NCBI RefSeq assembly: GCF_026343335.1
Contig: NZ_JAPELX010000001.1
Location: 6,200,001 to 6,264,000 of the forward strand
Source: Streptomyces sp. NBC_00078
GTDB lineage: Bacteria > Actinomycetota > Actinomycetes > Streptomycetales > Streptomycetaceae
DNA length: 64,000 bases
Reading direction: 5' to 3'
Positions 8,918 through 16,438 of the stretch are shown piece by piece (position 1 is the stretch's first letter; each line of letters starts with the position of its first letter). The position numbers were made by a program, and so were the translations under genes. Under the pieces are notes generated by a model, which was not told the origin of the DNA, made no database searches, and was given only the letters and a program-made list of their open reading frames with translations.

Positions 8918-9400
8918 TCAGCACCAGCGTGGCGGGGTTCCGATGGTGTCGATGTAGCGGGCCGAGCCCCAGGCCCAGGTGCCGTCCGTGAGGAGGTACC
9001 ACTGGCGGTTGCCGTCCACGCTCTGGCCGTTGGTCCTGCAGAAGATCGAGACCCGCTCGCCCCGGTGAGCCACGCGGATCACCTGGCTGCCGCGGTTCGG
9101 CGCGCTGCGCAGCAGCAGCTCGCTCGCGGTCACGACGCCCCGGGAGAGCCGTTGGTCGTCGTGGTGGTCGTCGCCCTGGTTCCAGTCGCCTTGCTGGCCC
9201 GAGCCGTCCGAGTTGCCCTGGCCGCCCTGGCTGTCCTGACCGCCTTGGCCGCCCTGGCCGCCCTGGCTGAAGCCGGGGTCGCCGCCGTCGCCACCGCCCC
9301 AGTCGTCGTCCGCGAGGGCGGGAGCGACGGCCACGGAGGTGACGAGAGCGCCGGCGGCGGTGGTTATGGCGAGGCGGGTGAGTGTGGATCGCAGGGACAT
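8918..9400 (-). CDS. Secreted SH3-domain protein
   Basis: 160 residues. Signal peptide 1-31 (LAITTAAGALVTSVAVAPALA) is followed by a Gly/Gln-rich spacer with GGQGGQGGQ repeats to about 80, then a bacterial SH3 domain ending in PPRWC. GGAGG sits 6 bases before ATG 9400. The spacer keeps the domain away from the membrane; bacterial SH3 domains often bind wall peptides. Role unknown. Confidence 0.8.
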   Translation of the reverse strand: MSLRSTLTRLAITTAAGALVTSVAVAPALADDDWGGGDGGDPGFSQGGQGGQGGQDSQGGQGNSDGSGQQGDWNQGDDHHDDQRLSRGVVTASELLLRSAPNRGSQVIRVAHRGERVSIFCRTNGQSVDGNRQWYLLTDGTWAWGSARYIDTIGTPPRWC

Positions 9401-9573
9401 GGGAGTACCTCCACGAAATGGGGCGAGGCTGACTGATCGCCACATTAGGAGCAGTCAAACGGTGCCGCCCGTCACGCTGGTCCATAGGAGCGTCCCGCGC
9501 CTCGCGCCTTGCACCCTGCGGTTCGCGTCCCGCGCCTCGCACCCTGCGGTTCCCGTCCCGCGCCGGGCTCCGA

Positions 9574-10815
9574 CTAGTGGCGGAGCGTCAGCGTGGCCAC
9601 CGCCCCGCCGTCCACCGTGTTCGCGAACTCCAGCCGCGCCCCCAGCATCTCCGCCTGCCCGACGGCGATGGTCAGCCCGAGCCCGTGCCCCTTGGCGCCG
9701 CCCTCGGTACGGAAGCGCTGCGGCCCGTGCTCCACGAGATAGTCCGGGTACCCGCACCCGTGGTCCCGCACGGTCACCACCGGCCCGTTCACGGTCAGCG
9801 ACACCGGCTTCCGCCCGTGCTTGTGCGCGTTCGCGACGAGATTGCCCAGCACCCGCTCCAGCCGCCGCCGGTCGGTCTCGACCAGGGCGTCCCGCAGTAC
9901 GACGACCGAGGTGTCGGTCCCGGACACCCGCACCACCCGCGCCGCCAGCGCGCCCAGTTCCTCCGTGTCGAGCTCCAGCCGCTCCCGCCCGGTGTCGAGC
10001 CGGGAGATCTCCAGCAGGTCCTCGGTGAGCGTGCGCAACGCGGCCACCCGGTCCCGCACCAGCTCCGTCGGCCGCCCGGGCGGCAGCAGCTCGGCCGCCG
10101 CGTGCAGCCCGGTCAGCGGGGTGCGCAGCTCGTGCGCCACGTCCGCCGTGAACCGCTGCTCGCTCAGCAGCTTGCCCTGCAGCGAGGCGGCCATGGAGTC
10201 CAGCGCGGCGGCCACCGCGGCCACCTCGTCCTGGGGATGCGTCGTATCGTACGTGCGGGGATCGTCGACACGCGCGTCCAGGTCGCCACCGCTGATCCGG
10301 CGGGCCACCTGCGCCGTGGCATGCAGCCGCCGCGTCACCCGGGTCACCGCGAAGGCGCCCATCAGCAGCGTCACCCCGATCGCCAGCCCGGACGACCACA
10401 GGATCGACCGGTCGAGCCCGGCGATCGTGCGGGACTGCTGCGCGTAGTCGACCTCGATGGCCAGCGCCCGGTTCCGGTCCGCGGGACCCGCTGCCCACAT
10501 CGTGGGATGCCCATGGTGATCGGCGACCATCGTGCCGCGGTCCCCGTCCACCGCCAGCTTCCGCAGCGCCGCCGGCAGGCCCGGGGGATCGACACCCGTG
10601 CCCGGCAGCAGCGTCTCCCCGGCCTCGTACGCCTTCGTCGCGTCCGCCAGCCGGGACAGCGCGAGTTTGCGGGCCTGGCCGACGGTCTGGTTGGTCACCG
10701 ACACGTGCACCAGCACGCCGAGCATCGCGGCGAGCGCACAGCACATCACCGTGATGAAGAGGGCGGCCTTCACGGCGAGCGTGCCTGCCCACTGGGGGAG
10801 CGCGAGCCTCGTCAT
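9574..10815 (-). CDS. Sensor histidine kinase, CseC-like
   Basis: 413 residues: transmembrane helix 14-38, extracellular sensor about 40-140, second helix 143-160, HAMP about 160-215, HisKA with phospho-acceptor H228 (VAHELRTPLTG), and HATPase with N-box N325/N329 (LGNLVANAHKHG), D351-H-G-C-G and the GHGLGL lid. It autophosphorylates and should pass phosphate to a response regulator, but none lies nearby. Its ATG overlaps the stop of a lipoprotein gene by ATGA. The lipoprotein-kinase order recalls the cse cell-envelope stress locus; that analogy is inference. Confidence 0.88.
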   Translation of the reverse strand: MTRLALPQWAGTLAVKAALFITVMCCALAAMLGVLVHVSVTNQTVGQARKLALSRLADATKAYEAGETLLPGTGVDPPGLPAALRKLAVDGDRGTMVADHHGHPTMWAAGPADRNRALAIEVDYAQQSRTIAGLDRSILWSSGLAIGVTLLMGAFAVTRVTRRLHATAQVARRISGGDLDARVDDPRTYDTTHPQDEVAAVAAALDSMAASLQGKLLSEQRFTADVAHELRTPLTGLHAAAELLPPGRPTELVRDRVAALRTLTEDLLEISRLDTGRERLELDTEELGALAARVVRVSGTDTSVVVLRDALVETDRRRLERVLGNLVANAHKHGRKPVSLTVNGPVVTVRDHGCGYPDYLVEHGPQRFRTEGGAKGHGLGLTIAVGQAEMLGARLEFANTVDGGAVATLTLRH

Positions 10816-11585
10816 GGGGTCGCCGAGGGGGAGGCGGACGGGGAGGCGGCGGGGGAGTGGGACGCGGAAGCGGAGGGGGAGAAGGACGGGGAGGCGGAGG
10901 GGGTCGACAGACGCTCGCGCCTGCCGAGGTGCAGCATCTCGTCGTGGGTGAGCAGCATGACCCGCTGGTCCGGGTCCCAGGTCCACTGGAAGCGGTACTC
11001 GTAGTCGGCGAGGTCGGAGGGAGCGTGGATGATCACGGAGCGTCCGGCCAGCTCGACACCGCTCACGGCGTCGTTGTTGGACATGACCTGGATCACCCGG
11101 CCGCCCTCGACGGTGTAGACGCGCACGGCCGTCTGATTGCCGGGCAGCAGACGGAAACCCAGGGTCAGGTCGGCGTGTCCGTCACCGGTGATGTCCCGGT
11201 AGTAGGCCTTGAGCAGGGGGCATCTGGCGTTCACCGGCTTCTCGCCGCAGGAGGCCATCCGACGGGCCGTCTCGCGGTACGGCGCTTTCGAGCCGTCGTA
11301 GTCGTCCGGGTGATGGGCGATCTCCGCCTTCACCACGGCCACCGGATCCACCTTGCGGATGTCGCCGCCGGGGGCCGTGACGCCCTTCACGGCCTCGGCC
11401 TCGCCGTTGTCGTAGTTCCAGGCGGGACTGGAGGCGGGAGTCAGGCTCGGCCACAGCTTGGCCGGGCTGGTCGCGGTCGAGGTCGCCCCCGCGCCCTGCA
11501 GCCCGCCCGCGTCACCACAGCCCGCCGCCGAAAGGGCGAGAAGGGCGGTGACGAGCGCTGAGCGTGCGGCGCGAGTGCGGAGCAC
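10812..11585 (-). CDS. Lipoprotein with FG-GAP/VCBS-like segment and Ser/Pro tail
   Basis: 257 residues. Lipobox LSAAGC puts the acylated Cys at 23. Residues 130-145 (YYRDITGDGHADLTLGF) contain a Dx[ST]GDGxxD calcium-loop-like motif as in VCBS/FG-GAP repeats. The last 30 residues are a low-complexity SPSASPS tail. Its stop overlaps the kinase start, so it is likely a surface sensor or negative regulator of that kinase, as CseA is for SigE; this role is inferred. Confidence 0.8.
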   Translation of the reverse strand: MLRTRAARSALVTALLALSAAGCGDAGGLQGAGATSTATSPAKLWPSLTPASSPAWNYDNGEAEAVKGVTAPGGDIRKVDPVAVVKAEIAHHPDDYDGSKAPYRETARRMASCGEKPVNARCPLLKAYYRDITGDGHADLTLGFRLLPGNQTAVRVYTVEGGRVIQVMSNNDAVSGVELAGRSVIIHAPSDLADYEYRFQWTWDPDQRVMLLTHDEMLHLGRRERLSTPSASPSFSPSASASHSPAASPSASPSATP

Positions 11586-11779
11586 TGTTCTCCTGTGGCT
11601 GAGACTGATCGGTGACCTGGTACACCCTATTCGTCCGGCGAAACGATTAACCCGCTACTCGGCTGCTCGGGTGCCTCGCCACCCGGCCGCCTCGCTACCT
11701 GCCGGCCGGCCACGTGTTCGCTGGAGGCTCGCCCGCGGCTCTGCCCGGCCTGCGCCCGTGCTCCTGCGCGCCCGCGCGC

Positions 11780-12313
11780 CTACTCCGCCAGTTCCTCCAG
11801 CAGCCGGGCCGTCGGCAGCCCGGCCCGCAGATAGTCGACGAACAGATCGTTGTGCAGCGCCCACGGCGAGCGGTGGGAGCGGATCAGCCGGATCGCCTGC
11901 TCGGCGGAGTACCCCCGGCGGACCAGGGCGTGCGCGATGACCAGCCCCGAGCGGTTGTACCCGTGGTAACAGCGGACGAGGACCTTGCGGCCCTCGTCCA
12001 GTGCCTCACTCGCGGCCTGCGCCAGGCGCATCACGCCCGCGAGCTGTGTGCCGTCCAGCGGCCCGTCCGGAATCGCCCACACATGGTGCTCGACGCCGGG
12101 GTCCGGCCCGTGCCCCGGCAGTCTCAGCAGGGTCTGCACGAGATCGAACTCGCCCCGCACCACAGCGAACTCCAGTTGCCCGGTGTGACCCCTGAACTCG
12201 TGCCCGCCCATCCACAGTCCGGGCACTATCTCGCTCCATGGACTGCCCGGAGCCGGTACGTCGGGTTGCTTCCTGCGGGTACGCAACAAGGCCTCCCCAA
12301 GTGCCCCTCCCAA
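11780..12313 (-). CDS. Dual-specificity protein phosphatase
   Basis: 177 residues of cysteine phosphatase. The P-loop CYHGYNRSG gives C115-x5-R121. The general acid is probably D83 in IPDGP. It would dephosphorylate Tyr or Ser/Thr residues, or small phosphorylated substrates, in the cytoplasm. It stands alone between divergent genes. No export signal. Substrate unknown. Confidence 0.85.
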   Translation of the reverse strand: MGGALGEALLRTRRKQPDVPAPGSPWSEIVPGLWMGGHEFRGHTGQLEFAVVRGEFDLVQTLLRLPGHGPDPGVEHHVWAIPDGPLDGTQLAGVMRLAQAASEALDEGRKVLVRCYHGYNRSGLVIAHALVRRGYSAEQAIRLIRSHRSPWALHNDLFVDYLRAGLPTARLLEELAE

Positions 12314-12386
12314 CTCCTCTCAAAGGTAGCCGGGTTCTTGCCCGGGGAGCACCCCGCCTGTTCCCATGGTCAAGGGGTGATGGTGC

Positions 12387-13190
12387 ATGACCGGACTGCG
12401 TGTCATACCGTCCTGGCGGCACGGCCAGGAGCGGCTCTACGTCTGCCACCCGGACGGGCGGAACATCGCCTGGTACGACCGTGAGGCCGCCCGGGTCAAC
12501 CTGCTCAGCGAGGACGAGAGGGAACCGGTGCTGCAGGCCCTGGGCCCCTTCCTCACCGGCCCGGTCGCGGTCGGCCCGCCGCCGGTCCCGACCCCCGCCG
12601 AACTGGCCAGGCTCTCCCTCCACCCGGACGACGACCTGGCGCCCAACCGCCCCGGCGAGGCGCTGCTCATCGCCCTGGACCGGGACCCTGGGCCCAACCA
12701 CCGTCTGCGTACGGACCCGCGCCGCCGGGCCCTGGCCGCCGAACAGGCGATCGGCGATGCCCTGGACCGCCTGGAAGGCGCGGGCTGGCACACCCTGCAC
12801 TCCGTCCCGCTGCCCGGCGGCGACCGAGTCCACCACCTGGCGATCGGCCCCGGTGGCCTCTTCGCCGTCCACAGCCTCTACGCCCGCAAGCAGCGGGTGA
12901 CGGTCGCCGACCCCATGGTCACCCTGGGCCGCCGCGACCCCCGGCCCCTCCTGCGCCGCGTCCGCGCCGACGCCGACCGGGCCTCGTACGCCCTGACCGC
13001 CGAGATCCACCCGATCCTGGCCCTCGCGGAACCCGGGGACGTCTCCATCCCCGCTCCGCTCCGCGCGGTCCGCGTCATGAAGGACACGGAACTCGAGAAC
13101 CTGGCCCGCCTCGGCGGCGTCCTCAAGCCGGCAGACGTGGAGGCCCTGCACGCGATGGCACGGGACCGGCAGACGTGGACACGGGTGTGA
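12387..13190 (+). CDS. NERD-domain protein (nuclease-related)
   Basis: 267 residues. A unique N-terminal half (to about 120) is followed by AAEQAIGDALDRLEGAGW and HHLAIGPGGLFAVHSLY, the AEG..L and DHVVVGPGGVFVVDTK signatures of NERD domains, but with weaker active-site conservation (the usual Asp is His, and Lys is not in the usual WDTK position). Catalysis is therefore doubtful. ATG 12387 has GGGGTGATGG just upstream. Role unknown; the neighbouring end-joining genes are suggestive only. Confidence 0.75.
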   Translation: MTGLRVIPSWRHGQERLYVCHPDGRNIAWYDREAARVNLLSEDEREPVLQALGPFLTGPVAVGPPPVPTPAELARLSLHPDDDLAPNRPGEALLIALDRDPGPNHRLRTDPRRRALAAEQAIGDALDRLEGAGWHTLHSVPLPGGDRVHHLAIGPGGLFAVHSLYARKQRVTVADPMVTLGRRDPRPLLRRVRADADRASYALTAEIHPILALAEPGDVSIPAPLRAVRVMKDTELENLARLGGVLKPADVEALHAMARDRQTWTRV

Positions 13191-13233
13191 GGGGCGCCGA
13201 CGGCGGCTGACCGGGTGCGAGGCGGCCCGGCCC

Positions 13234-13282
13234 GACGGGGGCCGGCCGTTCCTTCCGGCCTGACGGGGGCCGGCCGTTCCTT
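13234..13282. repeat. Direct repeat, two 21-bp copies
   Basis: GACGGGGGCCGGCCGTTCC followed by TT occurs at 13234-13254 and 13262-13282, 28 bp apart. Each contains the GGCCGGCC palindrome. It lies between convergent genes (12387+ and 13342-) and could act as a terminator, but no U-tract is seen. Confidence 0.6.
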
Positions 13283-13341
13283 GCGAGGGCGCGTCCCCCT
13301 CCCCTCCTGGTCCTCCTCCCCGGCCCCGCCAGTACGGCTGC

Positions 13342-14223
13342 TCAGGGCAGCGATCCCGCGCCGTCCGGATCGAGCAGCGGTGCCAGCAGGTCGCCGTAGT
13401 CCTGCACACGGGGCGCGATGTCGGTTGCCAGGAAGGTCAGTTGGGTGGGCGCCCCGCACTCCTCGACCTCGCTCCAGGTCACCGGCGCGGACACGGTGGG
13501 CTCGCGACGGGCCCGTAGCGTGTAGGGAGTGGCGGTCGTCTTCCGGGCGGCGTTCTGACTCCAGTCGACGAACACCTTCCCGGGCCGCAGACTCCGCGTC
13601 ATCCGATGCAGGACGAGCCGCGGCATGGCCCGCTCGGCCTCCACGGCCAGCCCCTTGGCGTACTCGCTGACCTGGTCGGACGGAGTCGGCCGCACGGCGG
13701 CGAGCAGATGCAGCCCCTTGGACCCGGAGGTCTTGGCGCAGGCGTTGATCCCGTCCCGCGCGAGCCGCTCCCGCAGCCACAGGGCGACCTCGCAGCAGTC
13801 CACGACGGTGGCGGGCGGACCGGGGTCGAGATCGAAGACGACGCGGTCGGCGGCCCCGGGGTCCCCGACGACCCACTGGGGCGTGTGGAACTCGGTGACG
13901 AGATTGGCGGCCCACATCAGACTCGCCAGATCCTGTACGAGCACCATCTGTGCCGGGCCCTCCACCCGCGGTACCTCGGCGGTGGTGACCCAGTCGGGCG
14001 TACCAGGAGGCACGTTCTTGGTGAAGAAGACCTGCCCGTCGTGCCCGTCGGGATACCGCAGAAACGAAACGGGCCGATCCCGCAGGTGGGGCAGCAGGAC
14101 GTCGGCGGTGGTGGCGTAGTAGTGCAGCACCTCGGCCTTGGTGAACCCGCTCCCGGCATACAGCACCTTCTCCAGGTTGCTGAGCGCGAGCCGTCTCCCC
14201 TCCACCTCTGTAATCGGCGTCAT
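13342..14223 (-). CDS. ligD: LigD-type DNA polymerase/primase for end joining (stand-alone polymerase domain)
   Basis: 293 residues covering only the LigD polymerase (PolDom/Prim-Pol) module. The catalytic carboxylates D131 and D133 (VVFDLDPG) and D220 (VFVDWSQN) are present, plus KTSGSKGLHLL for nucleotide binding. It fills and extends broken ends in bacterial non-homologous end joining. No ligase or phosphoesterase domain is attached, as is usual in Streptomyces. It is divergent from ku with 71 bases between the two starts, so they share a promoter region. Confidence 0.93.
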   Translation of the reverse strand: MTPITEVEGRRLALSNLEKVLYAGSGFTKAEVLHYYATTADVLLPHLRDRPVSFLRYPDGHDGQVFFTKNVPPGTPDWVTTAEVPRVEGPAQMVLVQDLASLMWAANLVTEFHTPQWVVGDPGAADRVVFDLDPGPPATVVDCCEVALWLRERLARDGINACAKTSGSKGLHLLAAVRPTPSDQVSEYAKGLAVEAERAMPRLVLHRMTRSLRPGKVFVDWSQNAARKTTATPYTLRARREPTVSAPVTWSEVEECGAPTQLTFLATDIAPRVQDYGDLLAPLLDPDGAGSLP

Positions 14224-14294
14224 ACGATGAGAATCTAACGCAAACTCCGCAAACTTTAAGATAACGGTGGAAACCGATCGAAAGGGTGCTGCAC

Positions 14295-15320
14295 GTGCGA
14301 TCCATATGGAACGGCGCCATCTCGTTCGGCCTGGTCAGCATCCCGATCAAGCTGGTCAACGCCACCGAGAGCCACTCGATCTCCTTCCGCCAGATCCACC
14401 TGGAGGACGGCGGCCGCATCCGTTACAGGAAGGTCTGCGAACTGGAGGAGAAGGAGGTGAGCGGGGCGGAGATCGGCAAGGGCTACGAGGACGCGGACGG
14501 CACGATCATCCCGATCACCGACGAGGACCTGTCCCACCTGCCGCTTCCCACGGCGAAGACGATCGAGATCGTGGCCTTCGTGCCGGCGGACCGCATCGAC
14601 CCGCTCCAGATGGACGCGGCGTACTACTTGGCAGCAGGAGGCGCCCCGGCCGCCAAGCCGTACACGCTTCTCCGTGAGGCCCTCAAGCGCAGCAACAAGG
14701 TGGCGATCGCGAAGTACGCGCTGAGGGGGCGGGAGCGGCTGGGCATGCTGCGCGTGGTGGACGACGCCATCGCCATGCACGGACTGCTGTGGCCCGACGA
14801 GGTCCGCGCCCCCGAGGGCGTCGCCCCCGACACGAACGTCAACGTCAACGACAAGGAACTCGACCTGGCAGACGCCCTGATGGACACCCTGGGCGAGATC
14901 GACCTCGACGAACTCCACGACGAGTACCGCGAGGCCCTGGAGGAGGTCGTGGCGGCCAAGGCGGCCGGCGAGGCACCACCGGAATCACCGGAGCCGGCCA
15001 AGGGCGGCAAGGTCCTGGACCTGATGGCGGCCCTGGAGAAGAGCGTGAAGGCCGCCAGGGAGTCGCGCGGCGAGGAGGCGGCACCTTCGGAGGAAAAGGC
15101 GGAGGTCAAACGCCTCCCCGCCCGCAAGTCGGCCCGCGCGACCCCAAAACAGACCACGGGCAAGAAATCGACGTCGACGGCGAAGAAGACGGCCGCCAAG
15201 AAGACATCGGCGTCAGCGAGGAAGTCGACGGCGAAGACAACGAAGTCGACGCAGGGGACGAAGAAGACAGCGGCGAAAAAGACCACGAAAAAGACGACGC
15301 CCCGCAAACGCACGGCGTGA
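14295..15320 (+). CDS. ku: Ku DNA end-binding protein
   Basis: 341 residues. The bacterial Ku core (VRSIWNGAISFGLVSIPIKL at the N-terminus) encircles DNA ends and recruits LigD. I chose GTG 14295 because GAAAGG lies 8 bases upstream and the protein then begins VRSIWNG as usual. After about residue 255 comes a Lys/Thr/Ala-rich tail (KKTAAKKT repeats), a histone H1-like DNA-binding extension common in actinobacterial Ku. Divergent from the LigD polymerase. Confidence 0.95.
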   Translation: MRSIWNGAISFGLVSIPIKLVNATESHSISFRQIHLEDGGRIRYRKVCELEEKEVSGAEIGKGYEDADGTIIPITDEDLSHLPLPTAKTIEIVAFVPADRIDPLQMDAAYYLAAGGAPAAKPYTLLREALKRSNKVAIAKYALRGRERLGMLRVVDDAIAMHGLLWPDEVRAPEGVAPDTNVNVNDKELDLADALMDTLGEIDLDELHDEYREALEEVVAAKAAGEAPPESPEPAKGGKVLDLMAALEKSVKAARESRGEEAAPSEEKAEVKRLPARKSARATPKQTTGKKSTSTAKKTAAKKTSASARKSTAKTTKSTQGTKKTAAKKTTKKTTPRKRTA

Positions 15321-15393
15321 CAATCCCCTACGCCCCGCCCGCGGGCCGCTGCACGCCCATTACGAACGTTCGGCGCCTCTCACCCTCGCTTCC

Positions 15394-15770
15394 TCATCCA
15401 CGCCTGGAGTTGTTCCGCATCGGATCGATCTTGCACTCGTTGTGCGTGCGGCCTCGTGAGGTGCGGTAGAACCGGTTGCTCGTATCGCCGTAGGCGAAGT
15501 CGATGCGCCAGTGACAGAACCCGCTGCTCAATGCCCCGACGAAGGCGCAGTCGACGCCCGCGTTCTGATACGTGAGCTTGTTGCCGCTCCCTCGAATGAC
15601 GTGTGCACAGGCACCCTGTCGGAACCTTGACCGTCATGCCGCCCACGCTGTATTCGAAGGTCTTCACAGGAGCCGAACCGATGGCGTCGGTAGCCTGGGC
15701 ATCCCCGGAGGCGGTTAAGAGCAGGGGCTCCCGCCGTGAAGAGGGCGGTGGTGAGACGGGCGGCGTCCCG
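15394..15770 (-). pseudogene. Secreted protein gene remnant with two frameshifts and no start
   Basis: Three frames read in order give one plausible protein. First a signal-like segment RLTTALFTAGAPAL. A shift in the run near 15730 leads to LTASGDAQATDAIGSAPVKT and FEYSVGGMTVKVPTG. A second shift at about 15617 leads to ACAHVIRGSGNKLTYQNAG, VDCAFVGALSSGFCHWRID, then FYRTSRGRTHNECKIDP and stop at 15394. No start codon exists because a stop lies directly upstream at the toxin gene end. The 5' end was probably lost when the island inserted. Confidence 0.7.
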
Positions 15771-16184
15771 TCAGATCTTGATGACGGTGACGCGCCCGCG
15801 GCAGAGCGTGGCGACATCCTCGGGGTCAGAGGTGAGGACGGTGACGGGGCCGGGGGCGGCCAGCGCCGTAGCGCTGAGTATGGCGTCGATGGCGTACTTG
15901 TGGCCGTGCAGGCCGGCGTCGGCGAGGAGCGTGGCGGCGTGACGGGCGATGGACTCGGTGACCGGCTCGATGACGAGGCGGGACAGGGTCCATTCCAGAG
16001 CTGGGCGATTGATCCGCGGGTGGATCACTTCCACGAGGGTGGCTGCGGAAGCGATCACCCGTAGGTCGTCGGCGCGGGCGAGGGTGAGCCAGCCGGTGAC
16101 CGTGCGGTCGCGCAGGACTGCCCTGGCCAGCCCCCCGCTGTCGAGGACCAGGGTGCCGCCGGGGGTGGCGGGGGAGGGGGTCAC
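15771..16184 (-). CDS. PIN-domain toxin (VapC-like)
   Basis: 137 residues. PIN-domain acidic residues are at D15 (LVLDSGG), E52 (LVEVIHP), D100 (YAIDAIL) and D120 (LTSDPED). PIN toxins are Mg-dependent ribonucleases. Its ATG overlaps the stop of the upstream antitoxin by four bases, the usual operon arrangement. Which RNA it cuts is unknown. Confidence 0.85.
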   Translation of the reverse strand: MTPSPATPGGTLVLDSGGLARAVLRDRTVTGWLTLARADDLRVIASAATLVEVIHPRINRPALEWTLSRLVIEPVTESIARHAATLLADAGLHGHKYAIDAILSATALAAPGPVTVLTSDPEDVATLCRGRVTVIKI

Positions 16185-16435
16185 GCGGCGTTCGCCCCGC
16201 CTTGGGCCTGCTGCTCTCGGGCTTTGTGGAGTTGGTCGCGCAGAGCTTGAATCTCTTCGTCGGTGATGGGGCCGTGTTCGGCCTCCGCCACCGTGATGAG
16301 TTCGTTGAGGTTGTCCCGCTCGATCTGGCGGGCGACGGCTGCGGCGACGTAAGCGGACAGTCCGGAGGGGCCACCGCGGGCCTTGGCTGTATCCGCGCCA
16401 CCTGCACTGCGCGCCCGCGGGATGGCGGGTGCCAC
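16181..16435 (-). CDS. Antitoxin partner of the PIN toxin, 84 aa
   Basis: A small protein with GGPSGLSAYVAAAVARQIERDN, the ribbon-helix-helix like segment of VapB/CopG antitoxins seen next to actinobacterial PIN toxins (quoted in part as SAYVAAAVARQIERDN), followed by an acidic helix (EAEHGPITDEEIQAL) that would bind the toxin. It is 4-bp overlapped with the toxin. It likely autoregulates the pair. Confidence 0.75.
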   Translation of the reverse strand: MAPAIPRARSAGGADTAKARGGPSGLSAYVAAAVARQIERDNLNELITVAEAEHGPITDEEIQALRDQLHKAREQQAQGGANAA

Positions 16436-16438
16436 GCC

